A stretch of 64,000 nucleotides of DNA from Osedax fenrisi (taxonomy: Eukaryota; Annelida; Polychaeta; Sabellida; Siboglinidae), in contig OZ025239.1 in assembly GCA_964019155.1 (NCBI GenBank), positions 103,311,882 through 103,375,881 on the forward strand, read 5' to 3'. Positions within the stretch are counted from its first letter, which is position 1. The number at the start of each line of letters is the position of its first letter. The position numbers and the translations under genes are program-made. Shown here one piece after another: positions 47,073 through 61,499 of the stretch. The notes under the pieces were generated by a model. It saw only the letters and a list, made by a program, of their open reading frames with translations, was not told where the DNA came from and made no database searches.

Positions 47073-50000
47073 GTAAAGTGGACTTGGTTTTCATGTTGGA
47101 TGGGTCCGGTTCAATCTGCGACAACATGGGGATGTGCGCTAACTGGGACACCATCAAGACCTTCGTGGCCGACGTGGTCAAACAACTAGCCATCGGTCAA
47201 GACGGCGCCCACGTCGCAATGATTACGTTCGGCAGTAGCGCTCGACTTGAGTGGCAGCTCGATACGTTAGTATCGCCGGCGGAGGGCGTGTCAATACGAA
47301 AGTAGGCGTTTCGGTTTATAAGTTATATCTTGATGTGTTTCTGGTGGTCGGCGTTTATAATATATAAGACTACGGTTTTATAAAGCTACAGGAAATACCA
47401 CGCGATAACATCCTATCTAATTACATTACGATAACTTCACTTTATATTTCATAGGGGAATATTTCACGTGACGAATACATGGGAATTTTAATGTGACAGG
47501 TGAATATGAGTCATCTTAAGTAAAGCCCACAAATACGACAATTTGACACTACATCTGTGAACCGTGACCAGGGTTGGCAGAAGTAGGGGTTTTTGGGTTT
47601 AAACTTTTGAAAATGTTAGGGGTTTTTGGGGTTTTTGGGTTTTTTGGGGGTTTTTATTTTTGTTTTCATTATTATTTTTGAATTTAAGTATATAATTAAT
47701 GATTATTATTTAATTGTCACATTTCAATTAATTTACAAGTAAGTTAATAATGATATATATATATATATATATATGTGTACTTTTTGATTCTACTCTTTCC
47801 TTCATTCCTCATATTACTGCCATCACTAAATCTGCAAATTATCATCTATTTAGAATTAGAAAAATACGAAAATCAATTACTGTATCTCTTACTAAAACTA
47901 TAGTTAATTCCCTTGTCCTCTTACGTATATTACTGTTCCTCGATCCTCATCAATCTTCCCCTATCCTCCATATCTCCCCTAAATCGAGTTATTCGTTCAT
48001 CAATCCGTACAACATATAACCTATGTATTCGAGATCATTCCTCTATAGAGTATTATTCTTCATACCAACACTTACCTCCATGGTTCCCATTTAACAAACG
48101 CTCTGCTTATCGCATACTATCTATTATTCATTCCTCAATATACTATTCGAATTGCCCCTCCTATATTTCTGCTTCTCTAGTACAAAGATCTTACCTTCCA
48201 TCTCTTAGAAACCATGAATATCATTTTCTATCTACCCCAATTATCCATCCCTCAAAAATAAATACTCGGGCAGTGAGTTATATTGGTCTAAAACTATGGA
48301 ATTCACACCCACCCTATATTAGATACATAAACTCGCATAAAACATTCATATATATATACAAATATATACAAAAATGTATATCAGGTGGCAACCTGTAATA
48401 GGTATACCTACTAATATTGTTAGTCATTATTATTTTATTTATAAATTTACGTACGATTTATAAATTTTATTTTATTATTATTAATGGTATTTATTGTTTT
48501 ATCTAATCTATTATATGTATTCTATATACACTTTTGAGAAATCATTTATGATTTATTTAAGTGTTTAAATAAACTTTCAATCAATCAATCAATATATATA
48601 TATATACATATTTATACTGAGGAGTCTATTTATATATGTTATTATTATATGTGATTTAATAAATATTATTATTAAGTATATAAATATAATTATATTTCAA
48701 ATATATATTAATTATTTATATTTATTTATAATAATATAAATCATTTATTATAATAAATTTACATTTATTATATTCTATAGAATACTTAACTACCTTTATA
48801 GTATTATATTAATATATATTACAACACTATTATATTATATAATTTATATAATATATATATTTTTTCTTGATTTTTTTATTTTTAAATTTAAGATAAAGAA
48901 AAACCCCAAAAAATCCTGTAAAACCCCAAAAACCAACCAAAAACCCAATAACCCAAAAACCTCTTACATATTTCTTAGATTTTAGGAGTTTTTGCCAACC
49001 CTAATCGTGACGAACTTTATACAAATAATGATGATTTTTAATTAATAAATGTAATAATAACAACAATAATAATTTCTATTTAATTAAATAGAAATGATCA
49101 ATTACGTTGATCAACATATTTTTAAAAACTCGAATATTATATTTACGACAAAACAATTAATTGAATAAATCGGATATTAAAAAAGAAATATGATGTCATC
49201 GGTATTATATAATATTATATTAATTGTTTTTATGTTTTGATTATCTAAACATAAAAATAAATAATATAATAATGTTAACGTCATCATAATTATTTTTTAA
49301 TAAATCCTATCAAATAGATATTTTAAACCGTATTGCTTTATTATAATAATTATATATATATATATATATAATAATTTTAAATTCAAATATTAAAATGTTG
49401 TATGTATTAAATAGTTTAACAATACTATATACTATTATATTATGAGTTATCAGAGTTATTATAGCCGTTGATATTACACAATAGAATCGCGTTATAAATA
49501 ATAAAAAAACCGGTTCTATAGAATTTATAAATATATCGGTAAATTGCGTATGTTTTATAGGGTTATATAAACCTATAGGTTTTCCACTAATTTGACTATA
49601 TTTTATATGTTCATGGTAATTATAATAATTATAATTATTTATATATAATATAATATATTAGAAAAATATATACATATTTACATATATACATATTTATATA
49701 TATATTATAGAAATTCATGTTTTATATGTTATTCATTAAACTTATATCTTCGATAATATTTAAAAAATATCAAAAATTATAACTGTCACATATTCTATAT
49801 AAATTTATATGTTTATACTATTAAATATAATAATTATGAACATATAAAATGTATATATACATTTTATTACTAAATAGATCGCGAAATTTCGTATACGAAA
49901 TTTCACGATCTATTTAGTACAGCATTTTTCGTTATTTAGAAGGATATTAACATTATAAATTATTTAGATAGAAGCATTCTATTTTTAATATCAAATATCT

Positions 50001-50223
50001 ACTGCTATAACTCTTATTTCCGTAATATTATTGTAAGCGAAACATTATACGATTAGTCACTTCGTTGCGTAATTATTTAATTTAACAAATTATACATAGG
50101 GATACATTAGGATTATTTATGATTACTATGCATAGTACTAGCATGCTACTATGTTATAGTATACTATCATAGTATACATTAATATATACATTGCATATAC
50201 CTACACACACCAACACACATATA

Positions 50224-50278
<55 letters not shown>

Positions 50279-51294
50279 GATAGAAGGGAGTAGAGGACGA
50301 GAAGGGAGTAGTGGTAATTTACATTTACGCGAAAATGGTCATAGATACAAAAAAAAGATATATACAACATATTTAGACAATTACAATATCGACAACAATG
50401 AGTAATTTTTTTTCAAAAATAATTAATCAATATATTAAATTAATTACATAATATTTTTTTTTCAAAATTCCATAAAAACCGGTTTTGGAAATGTACTGTA
50501 CAGTACAGTACTGCATTGATTATTAATTATAAATACATATTTTCTTATATATTAATAAAATATAATTTGTTATCTATTAAGTTATGTTTATAGTATATGA
50601 AAATATTGTATTAGTAAAAAGATATAGGTATTCTAAAGTACCATATTCAAATGGGTATAGTGGACGAACTGAGAAGGATATAGTGGATGAAAATAAACCA
50701 ATCAAAATCGAGTAATATAGGTCAAATTTTTTTCATTAATTTTTGTTCACAATTTTTAAAATCTAAATCTTAAATAAAATGCGTGCGTCGGCATGAATAT
50801 TACAAAATAATAAATAATATAATACCTATATATTATTAAAATAATAAAAACTGAAAAAATGAATCGAATATATAGCGAGACACCTATTGCTTTACTAAAA
50901 TCCACTACTCCCTTCTTGCGCTATTTTTTCATTATTTTTTGAGTGTAACTAAACTGATATTAATACTAGAAATATATGAGTTAAAGTAAAAATTAAAATA
51001 GCTATAATATACAACGATACATATTCTATTACATTTGAAAATATGAAATTATAACATCAACTATTCATAGACATATTACAATTCTACAAAGTCATACAAA
51101 ATATCCTCCACTACTCCCTTCTATCCCCTATAGGTGTACCTATATGACTATATTTCAAGTAGTATTTTATAAATAATTGTTTTTGAATTTTGTTGTAATT
51201 GGCAATACTAGGTATATTTTAGAACTTGCCATATTTTCCACTATAATATATTATATGTAATGTCATTTAATATAATATTAGTACAGATTTGAAT

Positions 51295-51362
<68 letters not shown>

Positions 51363-51836
51363 TTAGTCATTTTTAATATAGTAAACAACAAACTATAGTT
51401 TGTATATGATAAGAAGCTTTTTGAATGCTCTATTATATACAATGTTGGGCATTCAATTTACTCTACATTAGCTTTCTATATACTACATAAATAGCACTTG
51501 ACCACTTTAAAATCGCACCGTATTGATAATCGCACCGTATAGTGTGGCGCACTTGCGAGTCACTTTTGAACTTGAAACTTGATGTTTACAATAGTATACT
51601 ATATATAGTATACTATAGTATCTATAGATAGAACCTGTACCACGTTTACCGTGCGTATGGGAAATATGTGTTTTGTCGTGTGAAAACTTTAGCACTGTAA
51701 GTTTCGTACAACATTTCACCAGTCGTGTGAACACACCTCTATAGAGGTCAGAATAGAAGTAGGAATATCGATATATTAGTGGTGGGCGTATCAATACCAT
51801 AGTGATGGTTATGTTAATCAGATTATTATGGGCGTG

Positions 51837-51876
<40 letters not shown>

Positions 51877-52001
51877 ATGATACAAGTTGTATCTCACTAT
51901 ATATAGTGATACACTATAGTGTATCATTATAGTGGTGGTGTAGTTGATGTGTTAGAAAAATATCTATTAATAACGATTTTAGGTATCTATTTAAATTTAG
52001 A

Positions 52002-52043
<42 letters not shown>

Positions 52044-52095
52044 ACATATTATGTAATAATATATTTAGTTCCCTAATATGTATTATATTATAATT

Positions 52096-52156
<61 letters not shown>

Positions 52157-52858
52157 TTCGTGAGTAAATTATACCCAGACAATAAGTATGATTATACATT
52201 ATATATTAATATAGTATATAAAACAGTCATGTATATATAAATTCATAAGCATATATGTACATATATGTACACTGCAGTGTAATACCAAGACCTCCTATAA
52301 CCTCAGGCCCGAACACTGAATACAAAAAATATTAATTTTTAAATAAAGAGATCCGTTTTTGTCTTCATTTATTACTTCTTTTATAAGTCTTTTTTATATT
52401 AATATACAATTATATATAATTAATGAATAGCAATTATCATTATTATAATTAGATAATGATACAATATATCGTTAAAATGCAATAATATAGACTTTAATAA
52501 CAGATCTATTTTAGTATTTTAAATTATTTTCACTATTCTGATTGGTCAATAATGTATTTCTCTATGATAATTGGTTAAATTTGACCTATTTTTAAAAAGA
52601 TTTATTTAAATTTATTTTAACAGATTTATTCCAATATAATATTTATAAATATTAACGCTATTTTGCACATATAGTAAGGAAATAAACATATATAAATGCA
52701 TCCTACAATCTAAAGCCCCAACATTATTTAAAATAGTTCCGTGGTGATCAATTATTTGTAAACAAAATTACGTTATAATACAAATGTTATTAAAATATTA
52801 AAAAATAATTATAATAAATCATAATCTTAAAAAGATTTACATTAAGTATATAACTATA

Positions 52859-52950
<92 letters not shown>

Positions 52951-53027
52951 CTATTAAGTATTAAGTCAATATATGTTCTGCATTTAGAAAATATCTATTA
53001 AATATATACCTTATCAACGAAATTATG

Positions 53028-53089
<62 letters not shown>

Positions 53090-54121
53090 TACTTTGAATA
53101 TTGTACCAGAATTATTATGAGAATATGAAAAAGGTTTAACATTATGTTATTTATAATACGTTGAATAACTTTTATAAATGACATTTTTCATATTCTCACA
53201 ACAAATTCTGGTATAACTATAATATAATATCAAATATATAGAATTATTTATGTCCTTTATTTGAATAATTAAATACTATTATATATATGGGTGTGTATGT
53301 TTTAAGAGTGGGTTTAAACTATTATAAATTCCTAATTACAATCAGTAACTTTTAATTTATTTATGAGGTAACATAATTTTACATAATGTATGTAATAATA
53401 TTTTAGCAAACTGACTAATATAGTTATTTATTTTATAACTACAGTATTTTCAAAATCCAAATAAAATCTTAGATGATACTTAGTATTGTTTTTTAGATAT
53501 CTTAGATTATTAATATATAGTTATCGTATTATTATAATATAGTGAAATCTTAAAAATATAAAAAGTATAATCTTAAAAATATAATAGTATAAAGTTAAAA
53601 TACAATGTTCGCGAATAGTACAATAGTACAATAGTACGAATAGTACAATAGTACGCGTACTATTATAATAAAGTTAAAGGTTAAAATAAAGCAACCGAAC
53701 AGATGTAATAAAGTTAAAATATAATGTTTGTACTATTATAATAAAGTTAAAGGTTAAAATAAAGCAACCGAACAGATGTATAAAGTTAAAATATAATGTT
53801 CGTACTATTATAATAAAGTTAAAGGTTAAAATAAAGCAACCGAACAGATGTAATAAAGTTAAAATATAATGTTCGTACTATTATAATAAAGTTAAAGGTT
53901 AAAATAAAGTAGGCATAAAGATATAAAAAAGTTAAAATAAGAAATGTAAAATTATAATATATTAGCAAGTTATTATATAGTATACATACTATTATAATGT
54001 TTATCATCATGACATGCATACAATAAATTAGTTATCAGTATTATCAATGTTTTTATTTAATTATCTTTAAATATTTAGTCACCTCTACATTAAATAATAA
54101 CTCGACGGCTAACTTCGATAT

Positions 54122-54161
<40 letters not shown>

Positions 54162-55653
54162 ACTAAACTTATATTATATGTGTATCATAATTAATTGCAT
54201 ATTATATTTGAATTATTTTATAAGGAACGTATGCACTAGAGAAATAATGATGTATACAATTTCGTAATAGGTATATATATATACCATATAGCATTAATGC
54301 TGTTGAATACATATGCATATGTATTCAACATCATTAATGCTATATGGTATATATATATACCTATTACGAAAAATACATGTATAGTTTATATCCTAGGATT
54401 TATATTATGTATGTAACATAATTATTATGTTAATGTATCCTTGTATGTATATAGGTTACATTATTTAACTTACTTACTATGTATATAAACATGTGTACAT
54501 GTATGTGATAAAAGTGTAACACGTAATATGTTGATCTAACAAATAAATAATATGTATTAGTAATATAAATATGGCGCCTCTAAGACATAACAACATTTTA
54601 TAATACTCACGGTTATAACATATATTGTATTATTCAGATAATTAAAATGTATTTAATTAGTCACTTATTGAAAGAAAATAAATATAAATGTAGGATATGA
54701 TTAAATATAAGCAGTTTATTTAATATATATTGTTTTTAAAGTTTTAATATTTTATATGTAAATTTTATTAATATTTCAGAATAATAGTATATTAAAATAC
54801 GTTATTTCATTGATATTGTATATATTTAACTTATTCTTTTTATTTAAATATAACCTATATAAACTTAATAAAAGTATATATATTAATAAATAGTTATACC
54901 ATTAATTTAAATACTTAAACGTGATGATTTATTAAAATATTTTTTAAATATAAATTAATTTTATTAATATTTCAGAATAATAGTATAATAAAAGTCGTTA
55001 ATTCGTTGATATTGAATGTTTTTAACTTATAATTTTTTAAGCATATAATATTTACAAACTATGAGCAAAGTATATATATTAATATATAGCGATATGCACA
55101 ATATTAATCCATAAAAATGATAATCTAGTATAATATTTTGTTTATTTACATTAAAAAGGCGGGTTTATTTTAAAATTATCGGCCTGATTCTACGCCATCT
55201 TAATTCAGTGTTCGGGCCTGAGGTTATAGGAGGTCTTGGTAATACTGACGCGGCACAACTCTTCGTGACGCCACCACTTATAACCACGCACCCACATGTA
55301 ACTACGCCACCGCTTGTAACCACGCCCCCCACTTGTAACCACGCCCCCCCCCAGGTACACGACATCATCGCAACTGGTGAATAAGATACACAATCTCTAC
55401 TACCTCGATGAAACCACGCACACCTACGAGGCGATGGACATGGCCCGAACCGATGTATTCGGAGGCAAGGACGGAGACCGAACGGGTGTGCCTAACGTAG
55501 CGATCATGCTAACCGACGGAATTCCCTCTAATCTGTCGCATCCGTTCAGGCTGGGAACAACTCTCGCGTTAGTCGCCGATGAATCTCGAGATTCTAGATT
55601 TATTCGCGGTATATCAAATATATTTTAATAATATTTATATATTTCAAATTATA

Positions 55654-55696
<43 letters not shown>

Positions 55697-56622
55697 TATA
55701 AACGTGTATGTATTTTCTTTTATTTGTTAGTAAATATAAGTTATTGTTATACAAATTAAACTGATAGCAACACATGCACAATAACAGCCACAATAAAAAC
55801 CATGATTCCGATGACGTAATTGATCTGACGTAACACTCGCTTATTTGTCGTTTACTTTACGATAACTGTAAACCGTTTATTTCGTATTCATCTTCGTTTA
55901 TTTCAATAAAGCTATCATTAGAAGGCATATTTCAATTTCATACTTCGACAATAACAATAAGTTACATAAAATATCAATCTTAACTGTCAGTCTGACGGCA
56001 GCGGATCTGCTTAAGCGAGCCGACGTGAATCTGATAACAATAGGAGTGGGCGTTACCGCCGATATAAACCCCGCCCTCCTCGAGCGTATCTCCAGTCCAC
56101 CTCACACGAAGGACTACAACTACTTCATTTCGGCCGACTTCGGGCATTTAAATAACCACGTCAAGAACATCATGATGTATGTATATGGATGTATACCCCT
56201 TTGTATATTGTGTTGTTATTGTTATCTTTATTTGGTGGAGCCCTTTTATCCCATCAAGGAACATAGGTGACGTTTTAACTTATAACCATATATGGCTCTA
56301 TAGAGACCATCATTATAATGTCCATTCGAAGCCGCTCTCGTGTTAAGGCATCCATGGTTTTAACGAGAGCCGATCATTTATCTATATAGATATAGTCTCT
56401 ATATAAACCATGGATGCCTTAAAACGATAGCGGCTTCAAAGGGTCATTAGAGCCATATATGTATATGTATGTATACATATATATATATATATATATACAC
56501 AATTATATAATATCACTTCTAAATAGTATTTTAAGACTAATTTGAATGGTCCTGACAAGGCTCGATCCCGCGTCCTACTGATTATGTGTCTGACGCCTTA
56601 TCCAACTAAGCCATACAGGCAG

Positions 56623-56659
<37 letters not shown>

Positions 56660-57148
56660 CTATAACGAGGAAAAGTAAATGTCTTAATTTTAAGCTGTTT
56701 TATTATTATAAAAATAATTAATATGATAAAATGAAAATTAAAGATATAAAAATAATAATAATGTAATGCTCAATGAATATTTTTAATTCAATTAATATAT
56801 CTATATATATATATTTACGTTATAACCCACTAATTAATATAACTTTAACTATAAAACCTTTTAGATCAGCTTGCCCATCCATCACGTCTACTACTACTAC
56901 TACTACTACCATTACTACCACTACTCCCACTACAACTCCCACTACAACTCCAACTACATATCCCACTACTACCACTACTCCCACTACAACTCCCACTACA
57001 ACTCCCACTACATATCCCACTACTACGTCCACTACTTCGACCTCTACATCGGCTACTTCCGTTCAATGCAAGCTGGATCTGGTTTTTATCCTAGATAGAT
57101 CAGGATCCATTTGTGACGACCAAGGTAGTGGATTCGATGGTAATTATA

Positions 57149-57184
<36 letters not shown>

Positions 57185-57395
57185 CCCTATAGGGTATATC
57201 GTATATATATATATACGATAAAATAGTAATATCTTACAATTTAATTTACCTTAGTCGTTTAAAATATTTATATTCATTGAAAATATTATTATATATCATT
57301 AATATCAATATAATATATTATTTGTTATATAAATTATAATCTTTAAATATTATTTCATTAGTAACAAGTGGTATTTAATAAATACTATAAATAAA

Positions 57396-57455
<60 letters not shown>

Positions 57456-59701
57456 ACACGATGTATACTTGTAATTTTATACTTTAAAAAACACTATAAA
57501 AATGTTATGAACAGTAAAATTAAAATGTATATAATTGTGTAGTATATATACTATTATAAATAGTATACTATTGTAAAAGTTATACATTTTAGTAGAGCTC
57601 TACTACATTTGTATTCCCGTGGATATAATGACATGCCTTTTTTATTACCATTTACAATGTATATGATATTTCATATATATAAATAATGTTACTAGAAAGT
57701 TTAATATAGGATAATTGATAATATATGTTAAATACCGAGACTTACAGTTAACTACAGAGCCGTTAGTACAATTACCCACCTTTACTATTACCCTCCCCCC
57801 TTCCAAAGGTTGCGATAACTGGAAGAGGGTACGTAACTTCGTGTCCGCTGTGGTATCTGGTCTTCCTATAGGGAATGGTTCGGCTCGCGTCACCGTCGTT
57901 ATTTTCGGAACCTCGGCAGAAGTTATGTGGCCACTGTCGCGGTGAGTTATACTGCTATAGGTGACGCGCGTGAGTCATGAAGCTAGACAGCGAGTGATTC
58001 ATAGCGCGGTCAAGTATTACTATGATTATAATGTGACGACGAGTATCGACTGATAGTTATATCGCGTTAATACATAGATCACATGACGGCTACGTCACAC
58101 GTGACCTATATCGATCATATAATATCCAGATCACGTGCACGTGACTAACACGGTCACGTGACAACTATATCGCATGTCCATAACGATCCGTATATGGAAG
58201 TACTGTGAATGTTGAGTGAATTACGTACGCTAAGAAGATAGTAGTCGACTACGACTTATATAATAGTTATATAGGTAGTTGACAATGTTATTTACAATCT
58301 TTTTTTTATTATGGATATGATAGCTATAGCTTATAATTATAACTATAGCTATAGCTATAGTATATGTTATGTTGCAATATTTTATTATTAGCAACGTTGT
58401 GAAGTTTGAGGTGCCATAGATCTTTGTGGGCTTGGATGATTTCCGATAGGTTTATTATAAGTAAAAACACAGCTTAAGATAATTCATATTTATTTACAAA
58501 AGGAAGTAGTTAGGTTAGAGTTCATGTTGTTGTTTACAAAGATCATGAACTTTACATTAATATACATAACAGTATATATAATTATAATTACACATGAGTC
58601 ATAATTAAACACGAGTCATTAATTTAATTAAATACATTATTTGTACGCTATTTGACAATAACATATTCACAGCAGTACATTTATTTAACAATGGTTGCCT
58701 TTCTATAGATATATCATATATGATATATGATATATCCTATCTACCTCGTGAATTTCACCTTCTCGATTCCTTCTCAATCTGAACATACTATAGTATTTAT
58801 AGTAGTTCATCGGGTATACCCGATGAACTAAGGTATACCTTACTCATCGTGTAATCGGCTTAAACTCCTACCCTACTGTTATTATCTTAAACTCCTCCCC
58901 CTATAATAACAGTATACTGTATACTGTTATTATCTTAAACTCCTACCACCTCCTAGTTACGATAACAAACGCGATCTGATCAACTCGATACAAAACATCG
59001 AATACCAGTCTGAAACAACTAATATCGCGAGTGGGCTCCAGTTGACCCGCACGCAGGTGTTCGGTGTGGCGGAGCATAGGTCAGAGGTCAACAGAGTGGC
59101 CATCTTGTTGACTGACGGTTTGTAATCAAGAGATGGCGCCACTGTTTCATGAATATTAGGTAACGCTCGTGTGCGTTAGGAGTGATGATAACATTTAAAT
59201 TCAACCGCAACCATGTTTATTTAAAAGATACGGCGATTAAGTACGTACTGTGTGTCTATTGTTTATCTGACTTTTAATTATAAAAATTGATTTATGTATT
59301 AAAAATCACTATTAACTTCATACGGCATCTAATTGAGATTAATTTTGATTATGTAAAAAATAAAATTGGTGTCATATGATCTCGAAAAATTTGTTCGTGA
59401 ATTTTGGATAAAATCAATGATATTTCATAGAATTTAGTTTTAAATATATGTATCCACATATAATTATAAGTAAACATAACATTTATATTGTTATAAAATA
59501 ATATTACTGGAAAAAAATATGGTGATCTTCACCTATGTTATTGAAAAATTCACAAAAATTATAAAATAAAATTCTAGAATATATTTATTTTAATAATTTA
59601 ATAATATAATTCATATAAACTACGTATATTTCAAACGTTCTACAACATATAATACTTGCACCTTAATTATTTATATGGAAAATACACTTTTATTTAATTT
59701 A

Positions 59702-59742
<41 letters not shown>

Positions 59743-59793
59743 AAATATAGATACTTCGAAACTTATTGAATTAAGCTTCAATACCCATATATG

Positions 59794-59845
<52 letters not shown>

Positions 59846-60618
59846 CATATATAATTAAATCCTTTATTATTATAATATTATATGTTTATATTTTAATAAA
59901 GCATTCGTAATCAAAATGTACGCGAGAACGATGTTCTGCGATAAAACGCGCATTAACGCGGGGTCGACACGTTCGAGAACAGGTAAGCCCGGCATCCTGT
60001 ACGGTGGCAAGCGATCGGTTCTAATCGAGGCCAAGAAGTTATCGGACACGGGTGTCAGGATCATACCGATAGGAGTGACCGCCGATATCGACAAACAACT
60101 ACTGAAGGACATATCCGTACACAAGGTAGCTACGCGTTCTCTTTAGCGTAGTACACGTGCGTATAACTATAGTTAGCCCTATAGGGCCTGGCAACGCGTT
60201 GCTGAGTACTATTATATTTAAGAAAATATAGCTCGCGAAGCATAACGTATACATATTCGTTAACGATAATGTATGTTATTGAAATAAACGAAAAAATAAT
60301 ACGAAATGCAATCGTTTCACAGTTACCGTAACGGTACAAGTTATATCATAGTCGCGACTATTACCGCGCTACACCATATATATAGGGGCGCTGGAACGAT
60401 TTTGTACGTATACATATACCCCTATAGGGGGATCAATCAATCAAAATAAATGTTGTGGTAAAAGTGCGGGGGGGGACCAATACATATGTGGTCCACCTAG
60501 ATTTTAAAGTGAGGGGGGGGGGAGCATATCCCCCCGCCCCTCTGTTGCATCGCCCTTACATATTTGACACTATATATGGTAACTATAGGTACTGTATATA
60601 GTGCTATATATATATATG

Positions 60619-60656
<38 letters not shown>

Positions 60657-61034
60657 GTACTGAATAAAGACTACTTCTTGATTGGCGACTTCGTAGATAT
60701 GGAAAAAATTGCAGATCGTATTCGCGCAGAAACTTGTAAAAGTGTTGAAAGTAAGTTTTAATTCGTGAATTATTAATAGTAGCCTACTACTAGTAGGTAT
60801 GTGGAATATGATGACTGTTTGATAAGCATAACCACTAGGATATAGGACATAATCTTAACTTATAAATCACGTATGTTATACATCAGCTACTTCTTAAAAC
60901 ATCCACTTTTCCGACTTCAACAGATGTTTGCTATGTAGTTTTTTCTAAGATGTCACATGACACAACCAACAAGTTTTATGTTTATGATTTGTTATGTTCA
61001 TGTTGTTCACATATGATCTGATATGTTTTTGAAT

Positions 61035-61089
<55 letters not shown>

Positions 61090-61454
61090 TTGATAGGTAA
61101 CCTATAGTTTATATTAATAAGTCTTTATTTAGGTTTGTTTTCAAACGATTTCAGTATTTTCATTGAACCTTCCAAATTTATCCAAGTTTTTAAAGTATAC
61201 AGAATAATCTAGATATCTTATGATATATATATATATAACTAAGTTTAATTAAAAGTTAACTATTTCTCAGTTTGATTTTTAATTTTATTATCGTAGATAT
61301 AACTTTTTACATTCTTATTTTTATTTCATTTTTCCCTAGTTAATTAGTGTAGAACACGTATATCTGTTTAATACTTGTAAATGTTTTTAATACATATGTA
61401 ACTTTATGTGAGTGATATGGCATCCATTTGTCATGCTTTTGTTTATGTATATAT

Positions 61455-61499
<45 letters not shown>

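Larger units (their letters stand above)
52285..55240. mobile_element. 2.96-kb element with 37-bp identical inverted ends
   Basis: 52285-52321 and 55204-55240 are identical inverted repeats beginning CCAAGACCTCCTATAACCTC and continuing AGGCCCGAACACTGAAT. TAATA flanks both sides (52280-52284, 55241-55245). No transposase frame is seen; the inside is AT-rich with TA tracts (52865-52944, 53038-53085), an inverted repeat, a 72-bp tandem array and a long palindrome. Superfamily unknown. The word CCTCCTATAAC is shared with hairpins at 32723 and 36605. Confidence 0.75.
47266..55354. other. First intron of the vWA gene (8.1 kb) filled with mobile elements
   Basis: Donor AC|GTTAGT. The acceptor is a C-rich tract ending CCCCCAG. 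It holds a hAT-like element with a LINE inside, a palindrome, a MITE, and a 3-kb inverted-end element. No other coding exon is seen. Confidence 0.7.

Noticed and set aside
51507..51800. 97-codon minus-strand frame
   Set aside because: No recognisable domain; it includes palindromic TATA-rich sequence and lies inside a vWA intron.
56820..57098. Val/Gly-rich and Ser/Gly-rich frames on the minus strand and a Tyr/His-rich plus frame
   Set aside because: They are shadow frames of the Thr/Pro linker microsatellite.
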